In this document: positions 8,392 to 15,971 of the stretch, in pieces
Position numbering within the stretch: position 1 is the first letter of the stretch
How the letters are laid out: every line of letters starts with the position of its first letter
From: Amycolatopsis acididurans
GTDB taxonomy: Bacteria > Actinomycetota > Actinomycetes > Mycobacteriales > Pseudonocardiaceae
Direction: 5' to 3'
Assembly (NCBI RefSeq): GCF_012328925.1
Contig: NZ_JAAXLS010000014.1
Coordinates: 62,001-126,000, forward strand
DNA: 64,000 nt
Program-made: the position numbers and the translations under genes
The notes under the pieces: generated by a model
Database searches by the model: none
What the model saw: the letters and a program-made list of their open reading frames with translations, nothing else
Told to the model about the DNA's origin: nothing

Positions 8392-9921
8392 CTAATTAAC
8401 GTGTGCGAAATCGTCCGCGGGTTTCGCCGCCGGAAACCGCACCGTGAATTCCGTTCGTCCCGGTTGACTGCGGACGCCGACTTCTCCCGAATGCGCCGCC
8501 ACGACGGCGGCCACGATCGCGAGCCCGAGCCCCGTGCTGCCGGCCGCGCGGGACCGCGACGTGTCTCCGCGAGCGAATCTTTCGAACACCTCGGGCAGGA
8601 TTTCCTCGGGGATTCCCGGCCCGTTGTCGGTGACGGTCAGTGTCACCGAACCGTCCGATAAGGACAGTGCGGTGGTCACCTCGGTGCCGGGAGGGGTGTG
8701 CGTGCGGGCGTTGTTGAGCAGGTTCAACAGGACCTGGTGCAGCTGGTCGGAGTCGCCGACGACGGTGATCGGCTCCGGCGGCACGTCCAGCAGCCACCGG
8801 TGATCCGGTCCCGCGGCGTGCGCGTCGGCGACGGCGTCCATGACCAGCCGGGTCAGATCCACCGGCTCGTGGACGCGGTGCCGCCCCGCGTCCAGGCGCG
8901 CGAGCAGCAGCAGGTCCTCGACCAGGGTCGTCATCCGCGCCGACTCCGATTCCACCCGGCCCATCGCGAACGCGATGTCCGGCGGAACCTCCTCGGCGCT
9001 GCGCCGGGTCAGCTCCGCGTACCCGCGGATCGCGGCCAGCGGGGTGCGCAGCTCGTGACTGGCGTCGGCCACGAACTGCCGGACCCGGCTCTCGCTCGCG
9101 TGCCGCGCGGTCAGCGCCGCCGCGACGTGCCCGATCATCCGGTTGAAGGCGGCGCCGACCTTGCCGACCTCCGTGCGCGGATCGGTGTCGACCTCCGGCA
9201 CCCGCACGGACAACGCGACCTCGCCGCGGTCGAGCCGCAGTTCCGAAACCTCCGCGGCGGTACTGGCCAGCCGGTCGAGGGGGCGCATGGTGCGCCGGAT
9301 CGTCACGGCACCGACGCCGCCCGCGATGAGCAGCCCGCCGAGCGCGACCCCGCCGAAGATGAACGACAGCTGCCACAGCGTCGCCGAGACCTCGTCCAAC
9401 GGCAGTCCGGTGATCAGCACGTCGCCCACGTCGTTGCGGACCGAAACGACGCGGTACTCGCCGAGCACGCCGAGGTCGACGCTGCGTTTCTGGCCGTCCG
9501 GCGGAAGATTGACCAACGTCGACAACTGCTTGGCCGGCACCTGCTCGCTGGGGAACGGGTTCGTCTCCGTCGGCGCGACCCCGCCGAGCAGCACACCGGA
9601 GCGGACACTGCCGTTCGGCTGGATGAGCACGCCGAGCGTGCCGATGCCCTGTCCCGGTACGCGCAGCGAGTCCGGCGGATGCTGGCCGGACGGGAAGGTC
9701 GGGGTGCCGGGAGGCGGCGGCCTGCGGCCGCGTTCGCTCGCCGCGGACAGCCGGTCGTCGAGCTGGTGGACCAGGAAGCTGCGCAGGGCCAGGTCGGTGA
9801 CCAGGCCGACGACCAGGCACACCATCGCGAGCAGGACGATGACCTGCGCGATCAGCTTCCCGCGAAGCGAGGAAGGAAGAACGGAGCGCTTGCGTCGCTC
9901 AGGTCGCGGGCTTGAGGACAT
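8392..9921 (-). CDS. Sensor histidine kinase
   Basis: This 509-aa two-component kinase has TM1 (about residues 24-46), an extracellular sensor of about 120 residues, TM2 (FIFGGVALGGLLIAGG), a HAMP linker, a HisKA phospho-acceptor site (ASHELRTPLAAIRGY), and a HATPase with N box (NLLNNARTHT), G1 (DNGPGIP) and G2 (GSTGLGLAI). Its start overlaps the end of the response-regulator gene by 23 bp, so translation is coupled. The sensor region resembles no ligand domain I can name. The likely output is control of the divergent Gly/Met-rich membrane protein gene at 10805. Confidence 0.93.
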   Translation of the reverse strand: MSSSPRPERRKRSVLPSSLRGKLIAQVIVLLAMVCLVVGLVTDLALRSFLVHQLDDRLSAASERGRRPPPPGTPTFPSGQHPPDSLRVPGQGIGTLGVLIQPNGSVRSGVLLGGVAPTETNPFPSEQVPAKQLSTLVNLPPDGQKRSVDLGVLGEYRVVSVRNDVGDVLITGLPLDEVSATLWQLSFIFGGVALGGLLIAGGVGAVTIRRTMRPLDRLASTAAEVSELRLDRGEVALSVRVPEVDTDPRTEVGKVGAAFNRMIGHVAAALTARHASESRVRQFVADASHELRTPLAAIRGYAELTRRSAEEVPPDIAFAMGRVESESARMTTLVEDLLLLARLDAGRHRVHEPVDLTRLVMDAVADAHAAGPDHRWLLDVPPEPITVVGDSDQLHQVLLNLLNNARTHTPPGTEVTTALSLSDGSVTLTVTDNGPGIPEEILPEVFERFARGDTSRSRAAGSTGLGLAIVAAVVAAHSGEVGVRSQPGRTEFTVRFPAAKPADDFAHVN

Positions 9922-10648
9922 ACCCCGCGCCGCGCATCGTGTGGATCATCGGTTCCCTGCCAGCGTCGATCTTTTTCCGCAGGTACGAAATATAGAGCTC
10001 CACGATGTTGGCCTGACCACCGAAGTCGTAGCTCCACACCCGGTCCAGGATCTGGGCCTTGGACAGCACGCGCTTGGGGTTGCGCATCAGGAAGCGCAGC
10101 AGCTCGAACTCGGTCGCGGTGAGCGAGACCGACTCGCCCGCGCGATGCACTTCGCGGCTGTCCTCGTCCAGCGTCAGGTCGCCGACGACGAGCGTGGAGC
10201 CCGCGCTGGCCGACACCGCGTGCGAGCGCCGCAGCAGCGCGCGCAGCCGCAGCACGACCTCCTCGAGGCTGAACGGTTTGGTGACGTAGTCGTCGCCGCC
10301 CGCGGTAAGCCCGGCGATCCGGTCCTCCACCGCGTCGCGCGCGGTGAGGAACAGCACGGGCACGTTCGGCAGCTCGGCCCGCAGCTTGGCGAGCACCTCC
10401 AGCCCGCTGAAGTCGGGCAGCATGACGTCGAGCACGACGGCGTCCGGGCGGAACTCGCGCGCGACGCGCACGGCGTCCGTGCCGTTGCCCGCGCTGCGGA
10501 TCTCCCAGCCCTCCATCCGCAGCGCCATCGACACCAGTTCGGCGAGCGTCTCCTCGTCATCGACGACGACGACGCGCACCGGCGAACCGTCGGCACGCTG
10601 CAGGTCGGCCTTGCCCTGCCCGGAGGTGGCGGCGTTCATGCTGCTCAT
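9899..10648 (-). CDS. OmpR/PhoB-family response regulator
   Basis: This 249-aa regulator has a receiver domain (acidic pair DDEE near residues 30-33, phospho-acceptor Asp74 in VVLDVMLPD, TA at LTARD, Lys in TKPFSLEE) and a C-terminal winged helix (TATEFELLRFL; VWSYDFGGQANIVELYISYL; RGAGYVL). ATG at 10648 was chosen; ATG at 10639 is also possible. It is first in the operon with the kinase. The 156-bp divergent intergenic region contains 11-bp-spaced CTGTG boxes, the layout expected of an OmpR-class operator, so it probably autoregulates and controls the gene at 10805. Confidence 0.94.
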   Translation of the reverse strand: MSSMNAATSGQGKADLQRADGSPVRVVVVDDEETLAELVSMALRMEGWEIRSAGNGTDAVRVAREFRPDAVVLDVMLPDFSGLEVLAKLRAELPNVPVLFLTARDAVEDRIAGLTAGGDDYVTKPFSLEEVVLRLRALLRRSHAVSASAGSTLVVGDLTLDEDSREVHRAGESVSLTATEFELLRFLMRNPKRVLSKAQILDRVWSYDFGGQANIVELYISYLRKKIDAGREPMIHTMRGAGYVLKPAT

Positions 10649-10681
10649 GGTCCCATCTTGCGGGCCGCGCGTTGGGTTCGC

Positions 10682-10755
10682 CTGTGGAAACGCTGTGCTC
10701 TCGCTGTGAACGGATGACACAGCAACAGCCCATGTCGTTCACAGCTCGCACACAG
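10682..10755. promoter_or_regulatory. Phased CTGTG/CACAG array, candidate response-regulator operator
   Basis: On the plus strand CTGTG occurs at 10682, 10693 and 10704, exactly 11 bp apart. The complementary CACAG occurs at 10718, 10740 and 10751, spaced 22 and 11 bp. The innermost outer boxes extend to a perfect 10-bp inverted repeat, GCTGTGAACG (10703-10712) and CGTTCACAGC (10736-10745). OmpR-type regulators bind direct repeats one helical turn apart. The array lies between the divergent regulator operon and the gene at 10805. Binding is inferred. Confidence 0.65.
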
Positions 10756-10804
10756 AAAGGGTGCGAAACCTGGTCGCCGTAAGCGCACTCGTGAGAGGGA
10801 ACAA

Positions 10805-11419
10805 ATGAGCACCGAGCCGACGACCACACAACAGGCTCCTCCGGCCTGGGGTGACCCGCAGCCCCCGGCGCCGAAGTGGTCCGGCAGAAAGACGCTGGTG
10901 GCCGCGGCCGTGGCGATCGCGATCGCCGCCATCGGGGCCGTCGCGATCTACGCCGGAACCTCGTCCAATGCCGGCAACCAGCAGGGCTTCGGCGGCCCCG
11001 GCGGCGGCATGGGCCGGATGGGCGGCTTCGGCGGGCAGACCGGCGCCATGTCGGTGATGCGTGACGCGCTGCACGGCGACTTCACGGTGTCGGAGAACGG
11101 CTCCTACGTGACCGAGCGCATGCAGAACGGCCAGGTCACGGCGCTGTCCGCCACGTCGATCACGGTCAAGAGCACCGACGGCTACACGCAGACCTACGCG
11201 ATCGACTCGTCGACGCAGAAGGCGAACAACCTGGCCACCGGCACGAATGTCATGGTGCTGGCGAAGGTCTCCGGCAACTCGGCGACGGCGACGTCCATCA
11301 CCGATTCGAACTCGTTCCAGGGCCAGGGCGGGATGCCCGGCGGCGGCCGCGGCATGAACGGCGGCCAGCAGGGGGGAATGCCCGCTTTCCCAGGTCAGGG
11401 ACAGCGCCAGGGCGCGTAG
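10805..11419 (+). CDS. Membrane-anchored Gly/Met-rich protein
   Basis: This 204-aa protein of unknown function has a short Pro-rich cytoplasmic start, one TM segment (about residues 29-51), a Gly/Met-rich stretch (GFGGPGGGMGRMGGFGG), a small beta-rich domain (VTALSATSITVKSTDG and TQTYAIDSST, reminiscent of DUF5666-type folds), and a second Gly/Met/Gln-rich tail. It starts 6 nt after GAGAGGGA. It is divergent from the two-component operon and likely its target. The Met-rich flanks could bind metal or scaffold an envelope assembly, but this is only a suggestion. A strong terminator follows. Confidence 0.75.
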   Translation: MSTEPTTTQQAPPAWGDPQPPAPKWSGRKTLVAAAVAIAIAAIGAVAIYAGTSSNAGNQQGFGGPGGGMGRMGGFGGQTGAMSVMRDALHGDFTVSENGSYVTERMQNGQVTALSATSITVKSTDGYTQTYAIDSSTQKANNLATGTNVMVLAKVSGNSATATSITDSNSFQGQGGMPGGGRGMNGGQQGGMPAFPGQGQRQGA

Positions 11420-11431
11420 TTCCCGTTCGAC

Positions 11432-11475
11432 GTGCGGGCCCACCATCGAGGGCGATGGTGGGCCCGCACTTTTTT
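11432..11475 (+). terminator. Rho-independent terminator
   Basis: A perfect 17-bp stem (GTGCGGGCCCACCATCG and complement) with an AGGG loop is followed by six T residues. It ends the transcript of the Gly/Met-rich protein gene. Confidence 0.93.
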
Positions 11476-11525
11476 CGGCGCCTGCCGCACTGTGGTCAAT
11501 AACACACGAACGCGGTTAATCGGGA

Positions 11526-11780
11526 TCAGGCGCGAAGATCGAACTGACCCGCTTTGACGCCGGTCAGGAAGGCTTCCCACTCCCCGGCGTCGAAGACGAA
11601 CACGGGGCTGCTCGGCAGCTTGGTGTCGCGCACACCGACGAGGCCGGCGCTGCCGATGTTGACTTCGACACAGTTGCCGCCGTTGGGCTCACTCGCGAAG
11701 GACTTCTCCCAGTTTTCCTCGTCGAACAGCGCAGCGGCCGTCTCCGGATCGTAATCCAGCCGGCGAGGATATTCCGTCAT
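11526..11780 (-). CDS. DUF397 domain protein
   Basis: This 84-aa protein has the DUF397 pattern: W-K-S-F (NWEKSF), GNCVEV, VGVRDTK, PVFVFDAGEWEAFL and a Phe/Asp-rich end. In actinomycetes DUF397 proteins are small partners of XRE-family regulators with a DUF5753 domain, as in Bld-type and antibiotic-control loci. Such a regulator lies at 12663-13526. The upstream gap 11781-12004 holds no gene but has a 10-bp direct repeat. Confidence 0.9.
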   Translation of the reverse strand: MTEYPRRLDYDPETAAALFDEENWEKSFASEPNGGNCVEVNIGSAGLVGVRDTKLPSSPVFVFDAGEWEAFLTGVKAGQFDLRA

Positions 11781-11903
11781 AGGTGGTACCTCCGTGAGTG
11801 CCGAGAGCAGCCCGTTGACGTGCGTAAACGAGCAAACTCCCTACTTCACTGGACAAGGGCCGGGTCCAGTTGAGTGATGCAACGCTTGACCACTCGACAC
11901 CAA

Positions 11904-11930
11904 GATTATTCCAGTAGTAGGATTATTCCA
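11904..11930. repeat. Direct repeat GATTATTCCA x2
   Basis: GATTATTCCA occurs at 11904-11913 and 11921-11930, a 17-bp period, in an AT-rich island between the divergent DUF397 and 12005 genes. It may be a regulator site or only a chance duplication. Confidence 0.4.
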
Positions 11931-12004
11931 ACGGCCGGGGGTGCTCCTGGGGGCGCGGCACCCGGCTGGGCCACCTGCAACCAAGCCTCTCGAGGGAGGT
12001 CACC

Positions 12005-12475
12005 GTGCTCGGAGCCAGCGCCGGAAGCGTGCTCACGCCACCCCGGCGGGACATGCCGTCCTGCACCGAGCCGGCGATCTCGCGGCGAATCTCGCCGTTC
12101 ATGGTCGTCGGCCGGGTGCGCGAGCAGGAACGGGCGGCCAGAGCCGAGACCCCTGCCGAGGCGCTGGACGCGATGCTCGCCTGGCTCGACGAGGACGACG
12201 ACGCGGCCGCCGTGTGGTACCTGCGCGAGGACTGGCCCGCGCCGGTCACTCTCGTCGGCAGGCCCGCGCCGGGGCTCATCGGCGAGGTACGCCGGACGGC
12301 GCACTTGTTTCCGCTCGAACCGGGTGCAGTGCTCTACGGCTCGGTCACCGCTCGCTGCGGGGCAGAGCTGTACCTGCAGGAGATCGAATGGTTGAGCGTC
12401 GGCCAGGGCATGCCATGCGAATGCTGCCTCGCGCTCAGCGACACGCGCCCGAGACTGGAGGGACTGCCCCGATGA
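12005..12475 (+). CDS. Conserved hypothetical protein near XRE/DUF397 pair
   Basis: This 156-aa protein has no recognised domain. It has a basic start (MLGASAGSVLTPPRRD), an acidic alanine-rich helix (ALDAMLAWLDEDDDAAAVWYL), and a small beta-rich region ending in a Cys pair (MPCECCLAL). The GTG at 12005 follows GAGGGAGG at good spacing, supporting a real gene. Its stop overlaps the next start (ATGA), so the two are co-translated. The genomic neighbourhood suggests a link to the DUF397/XRE regulators, which is inference only. Confidence 0.68.
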   Translation: MLGASAGSVLTPPRRDMPSCTEPAISRRISPFMVVGRVREQERAARAETPAEALDAMLAWLDEDDDAAAVWYLREDWPAPVTLVGRPAPGLIGEVRRTAHLFPLEPGAVLYGSVTARCGAELYLQEIEWLSVGQGMPCECCLALSDTRPRLEGLPR

Positions 12476-12639
12476 CCGTCAGGATCGGCGAAACCGTGTA
12501 CGTGCCGCAAAGCCGGGAAGAGAGCCCGATCGAACCCGCTGCTCCCCGCCGTCGTCGGCGCCCGCGCTTCCCGCAGCGCACCCAGCATTTCACCTGGCTG
12601 AGCCACCTCGACTCCGCGCTGCGGAAGTCACTCGCCTGA
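12472..12639 (+). CDS. Small basic hypothetical protein
   Basis: This 55-aa protein starts with ATG overlapping the stop of the preceding gene (ATGA). It has MTVRIGETVYVP, a Pro-rich segment, then a cluster of six basic residues (RRRRRPR) and a His/Phe/Trp region (TQHFTWLSHL). No domain is recognised. The basic cluster could contact nucleic acid. It is probably translated together with the 156-aa protein. Confidence 0.6.
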   Translation: MTVRIGETVYVPQSREESPIEPAAPRRRRRPRFPQRTQHFTWLSHLDSALRKSLA

Positions 12640-12640
12640 C

Positions 12641-12663
12641 AAACCGTTGCCCGGCAAGGGTTT
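12641..12663. terminator. Hairpin between convergent genes
   Basis: AAACC-TTGC pairs with GCAA-GGTTT around a CCG loop between the two convergent stops. The flanking A and T tracts allow it to act in both directions. It is short, so support is moderate. Confidence 0.45.
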
Positions 12664-13526
12664 CAGATCCGGTCGCCGAGCTGCTCGCGGTAGGCTCCGG
12701 CGAGCTCCTTGAGGAACTCCCGGGTCTCCTGCCGTTCCATCGCCGCACCACGCAGCCGGTCCCACGCGTCGACGAACAGCTGGAAGTCCTTCTGCTCGTC
12801 GAGGTAGATACCACCGGCCGAATGCTCGATGTAGACGAAATCCCTTGTGCGGTCGGGAAAACGCATGATCGTGAAGTCGTTGGGCACGGCGGCCAGCCGC
12901 GCGTCGAAACGCAGCACGTGGATGTAGACGCGCTGCCGCCGGTCCAGCTCCATCAGATGCTCGATCTGGTCCAGCATCACGGCGGGCGCGCGCCCGCCCG
13001 GCGCGCGGCGCAACGCGGCCTCGCTGAGGATGAAGCGGTAGTACGGCGGCTGCGGCTGGTCGAACACGGACTTGCGGTCGAGCCGGTTGCGCACCAGTGA
13101 GGTGACGTCCGTCGCCCCGAACTCGGTGAACTGCTTGAGCATGTAGTGCTCGGACTGCAGCGGGCCGGGGATGCGCTCGCCGTGCCAGGTCATGATCTCG
13201 GCCGCGGCGGGTTCGAGGTCGGTGAAGGTGCGGAACCAGTGCGGCACCACGGATCGGTAGCCGGACCAGTGGCCACGCTGTCCGGCGGCCGCGCGGGCGA
13301 GGTTCATCAACGTCTCGGACTCTTCGCCGTTGATGCCGAACGCGTCGAGCATCGTCCGCACGTCGCCCAGCTTGACGCCGACGGCACCGGACTCGATCTT
13401 GTTGACCTTGCCCTGGGTGCAGCCGAGAACGTCGGCGACCTGTTGTTGCGTCATCTTCGCGGCGGTGCGGGCGTGGCGGAGCTCGTTGCCGAGCTGCTTT
13501 CGCCGGGAGGTGACGGTGCTAGCCAT
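12663..13526 (-). CDS. XRE-family regulator with DUF5753 domain
   Basis: This 287-aa protein has an N-terminal Cro/CI HTH (LRHARTAAKMTQQQVADVLG then TQGKVNKIESG, residues 15-55) and a C-terminal DUF5753 domain (RTFTDLEPAAAEIMTWHGE; IPGPLQSEHYML; LDRRQRVYIHVLRF; VYIEHSAGGIYL). This architecture is very common in actinomycetes and usually pairs with a DUF397 protein, here at 11526. It is divergent from gnd across about 200 bp of unusually AT-containing DNA. The ligand and targets are unknown. Confidence 0.92.
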   Translation of the reverse strand: MASTVTSRRKQLGNELRHARTAAKMTQQQVADVLGCTQGKVNKIESGAVGVKLGDVRTMLDAFGINGEESETLMNLARAAAGQRGHWSGYRSVVPHWFRTFTDLEPAAAEIMTWHGERIPGPLQSEHYMLKQFTEFGATDVTSLVRNRLDRKSVFDQPQPPYYRFILSEAALRRAPGGRAPAVMLDQIEHLMELDRRQRVYIHVLRFDARLAAVPNDFTIMRFPDRTRDFVYIEHSAGGIYLDEQKDFQLFVDAWDRLRGAAMERQETREFLKELAGAYREQLGDRI

Positions 13527-13722
13527 TGCTCACTTCCCGGTCCTCGCCCTTCCCCATCCGCTCTCGTTCTCGATTGTAAGCCGCTGATCTCACCGTAATC
13601 ACGCACCGGATAGCCACAGTAACAGCGAAACGATGCCAGTAATCGCCCTCGAACGCTAGTTACTCGCGCGTTCAACGTCTAGCGCTAGGGTTCGGTTAGG
13701 TCACGAGGAAACGAGGACGTTC

Positions 13723-15156
13723 ATGAGCAAGAAGGCGAGCATTGGCGTCACCGGGCTGGCGGTGATGGGCCGCAACCTGGCCCGCAACCTCGCCCGGCAC
13801 GGGCACACGGTCGCCCTGCACAACAGGTCCGAGCAGCGCACTCGCGAACTGGTCGAGCAGTTCGGCGACGAGGGCGACTTCATTCCGACCTACTCCGCAC
13901 AGGAGTTCGTCGACGCGCTGGACCGGCCGCGCCAGATCGTGATCATGGTCAAGGCCGGCGCACCCACGGACGCGGTGATCGAGGAGTTCGCGCCGTTGCT
14001 GGAGCCGGGCGACGTCATCGTCGACGCGGGCAACGCGCACTTCGCCGACACGCGCAGGCGGGAGGCTGCGCTGCGCGAGCGGGGGCTGCACTTCGTCGGT
14101 ACCGGGGTTTCCGGCGGCGAGGAGGGCGCGCTGCACGGGCCGAGCATCATGCCCGGCGGGTCGAAGGAATCCTATGAGTCGCTCGGCCCGCTGTTCGAGG
14201 ACATTTCGGCCAAAGTGGACGGTGCGCCGTGCTGCACCCACATCGGGCCGGACGGCGCCGGGCACTTCGTCAAGATGGTGCACAACGGCATCGAGTACGC
14301 CGACATGCAGTTGATCGCGGAGTCCTTCGACCTCCTGCGCGGCGCGCTGGGTTACGAGCCCGCGCAGATCGCCGAGGTCTTCCGCACCTGGAACACCGGC
14401 AGGCTCGACTCGTATCTCATCGAGATCACCGCCGAGGTGCTCGCGCACACCGACGCCGCGACCGGCAAGCCCTTCGTGGACATCGTCACCGACCAGGCCG
14501 AGCAGAAGGGCACCGGCCGCTGGACGGTGCAGATCGGGCTCGACCTCGGCGTGCCGATCAGCGGCATCGCCGAAGCGGTGTTCGCGCGGTCGTTGTCCGG
14601 CAGCGCGGGGCTGCGCGCCGCCAGCCGCGGCCTGCCGGGCCCGACGCGCGTGCCGATCGCCGACGCGACGGGCTTCGCCGACGACGTGGAGCGCGCGCTG
14701 TACGCGTCGAAGATCGTGGCCTACGCGCAGGGCTTCAACCAGATCCAGGCGGGCGGCGCCGAGTACGGCTGGGACATCGACCTCGGTGCGGTCGCGAAGA
14801 TCTGGCGCGGCGGCTGCATCATCCGGGCGAAGTTCCTCGACGATGTCACCGCGGCGTTCTCGGCCGAGCCGGGTCTGCCGACGCTGCTGACGTCGGGCGA
14901 TTTCCGCAAGGCGGTCGAGGACGCGCAGGACGCGTGGCGTTCGGTGGTGGCGACGGCGGTCAAGCTCGGCATTCCGACCCCGGGTTTCTCCACCGCGCTG
15001 GCGTACTACGACGCGCTGCGGGCGGAGCGCCTGCCCGCCGCACTGGTGCAGGGACAGCGCGACTACTTCGGCGCGCACACCTACCGCAGGGTGGACCGCG
15101 AGGGCTCGTTCCACACGGCGTGGGCCACGCCGGAGCGGGCCGAGCATCCGGCCTGA
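13723..15156 (+). CDS. gnd: 6-phosphogluconate dehydrogenase (decarboxylating)
   Basis: This 477-aa oxidative pentose-phosphate enzyme converts 6-phosphogluconate to ribulose-5-phosphate, CO2 and NADPH in the cytoplasm. The Rossmann start GVTGLAVMGRNLARNLA, the NR after the second strand (LHNRSEQRT; typical for NADP use), the substrate loop TGVSGGEEGA, the catalytic region GHFVKMVHNGIEY (Lys and Asn), and the C-terminal region (GQRDYFGAHTYRRVD) are all present. Length equals the long-chain GndA form. It starts 11 nt after an ACGAGGA-type site and is followed by a strong terminator. Confidence 0.97.
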   Translation: MSKKASIGVTGLAVMGRNLARNLARHGHTVALHNRSEQRTRELVEQFGDEGDFIPTYSAQEFVDALDRPRQIVIMVKAGAPTDAVIEEFAPLLEPGDVIVDAGNAHFADTRRREAALRERGLHFVGTGVSGGEEGALHGPSIMPGGSKESYESLGPLFEDISAKVDGAPCCTHIGPDGAGHFVKMVHNGIEYADMQLIAESFDLLRGALGYEPAQIAEVFRTWNTGRLDSYLIEITAEVLAHTDAATGKPFVDIVTDQAEQKGTGRWTVQIGLDLGVPISGIAEAVFARSLSGSAGLRAASRGLPGPTRVPIADATGFADDVERALYASKIVAYAQGFNQIQAGGAEYGWDIDLGAVAKIWRGGCIIRAKFLDDVTAAFSAEPGLPTLLTSGDFRKAVEDAQDAWRSVVATAVKLGIPTPGFSTALAYYDALRAERLPAALVQGQRDYFGAHTYRRVDREGSFHTAWATPERAEHPA

Positions 15157-15166
15157 GTTCATGGCC

Positions 15167-15203
15167 GAAGGGCGCTCTCACCGCATCGGGGAGAGCGCCC
15201 TTC
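15167..15203. terminator. Bidirectional terminator
   Basis: A perfect 13-bp stem, GAAGGGCGCTCTC and complement, around an 11-nt loop sits between the convergent gnd and Clp-N genes. It can end both transcripts. Confidence 0.88.
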
Positions 15204-15204
15204 T

Positions 15205-15924
15205 TCACGCCAGGTCTGGATAGCTCTTCTTCAGATAGGCCCGGATCTGCGCGTCCACGGCATCCTTGGTGATGCCGAGTTCGGTGAGCACGTCATATGC
15301 GGGCCCCTCGGCCTGATCGAGCAGGCCGAGCAGGAGGTGCTCGGTGCCGACGTAGTTGTGGCCCAGCCGCAACGCTTCGCGCATGGTCAGTTCGATCGTC
15401 TTGCGAGCGCGCGGGCTGAACGGCACCACCTCGGGCACGTGCTCGGCGGGTTCCGGGAGCACGGCGGTGATCCGCTCGCCGAGCTGCGCCGGAGTCACGC
15501 CCAGCTCGGCGATCGCCTTGGCCGCAAGGCCTTCGGGATCGCCGATCGTGCCGAGCAAAAGGTGCGGGGTGTCGATCTGCTCGTTGCCGACGCCGCGGGC
15601 CGAGCGCTCGGCGCGTACGAGTGCGTGCCGCGCCCGCTCGGTGAAGCGGCTGAACTTGGCCTCGGCCGCGTCGGTGTCGAACTCCTTCGGTACGAAGCGT
15701 TTCTGTGCGGCCTGCTTCGAAACTCCCATACTGGCGCCGATATCGGCCCACGAGGCACCGGATCGCCTTGCCTGGTCGACAAAGTGGCCGATGAGGTGAT
15801 CGGCTACCTCACCGACCTTCTCCGCCATGAGCATCGCGCCGGACAGCTGTTGCAGCGCGTCCGCGCCGGGGTTCTGGTTGCGCACGGACTCGATCAGATC
15901 GTCGAGCCGGAGTGGTGTCGTCAT
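15205..15924 (-). CDS. HTH / Clp N-terminal repeat protein
   Basis: In this 239-aa protein, residues ~40-75 hold a sigma-like helix-turn-helix (SGASWADIGASMGVSKQAAQ), and residues ~90-235 hold two Clp_N repeats (FTERARHALVRAERSAR; FSPRARKTIELTMREALRLG; GTEHLLLGLL). There is no AAA+ ATPase, so it is not a Clp chaperone; the Clp_N part probably binds a partner. Together these suggest a DNA-binding regulator with a Clp-N sensor or adaptor half. Two near-identical palindromes lie immediately upstream of the start codon, which points to autoregulation. Confidence 0.85.
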   Translation of the reverse strand: MTTPLRLDDLIESVRNQNPGADALQQLSGAMLMAEKVGEVADHLIGHFVDQARRSGASWADIGASMGVSKQAAQKRFVPKEFDTDAAEAKFSRFTERARHALVRAERSARGVGNEQIDTPHLLLGTIGDPEGLAAKAIAELGVTPAQLGERITAVLPEPAEHVPEVVPFSPRARKTIELTMREALRLGHNYVGTEHLLLGLLDQAEGPAYDVLTELGITKDAVDAQIRAYLKKSYPDLA

Positions 15925-15925
15925 G

Positions 15926-15971
15926 CGTCAACCCTAAGTTGACGCCGCAGTGTCGTCAACCTTTGGTTGAC
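15926..15971. promoter_or_regulatory. Two GTCAAC-N5-GTTGAC palindromes upstream of Clp-N/HTH gene
   Basis: Palindrome A (15926-15944) is CGTCAAC-CCTAA-GTTGACG, and palindrome B (15955-15971) is GTCAACC-TTT-GGTTGAC. Their centres are 28 bp apart. A begins 2 bp upstream of the ATG of the Clp-N/HTH gene, and B contains the stop codon of the decayed MFS gene. They are candidate binding sites for the HTH protein itself. Confidence 0.6.

Noticed and set aside
13696..15162. 488-codon open frame on the minus strand opposite gnd
   Set aside because: It mirrors the gnd gene; its composition is Arg/Ala/Gly-rich without a domain, as expected of antisense frames in high-GC DNA.
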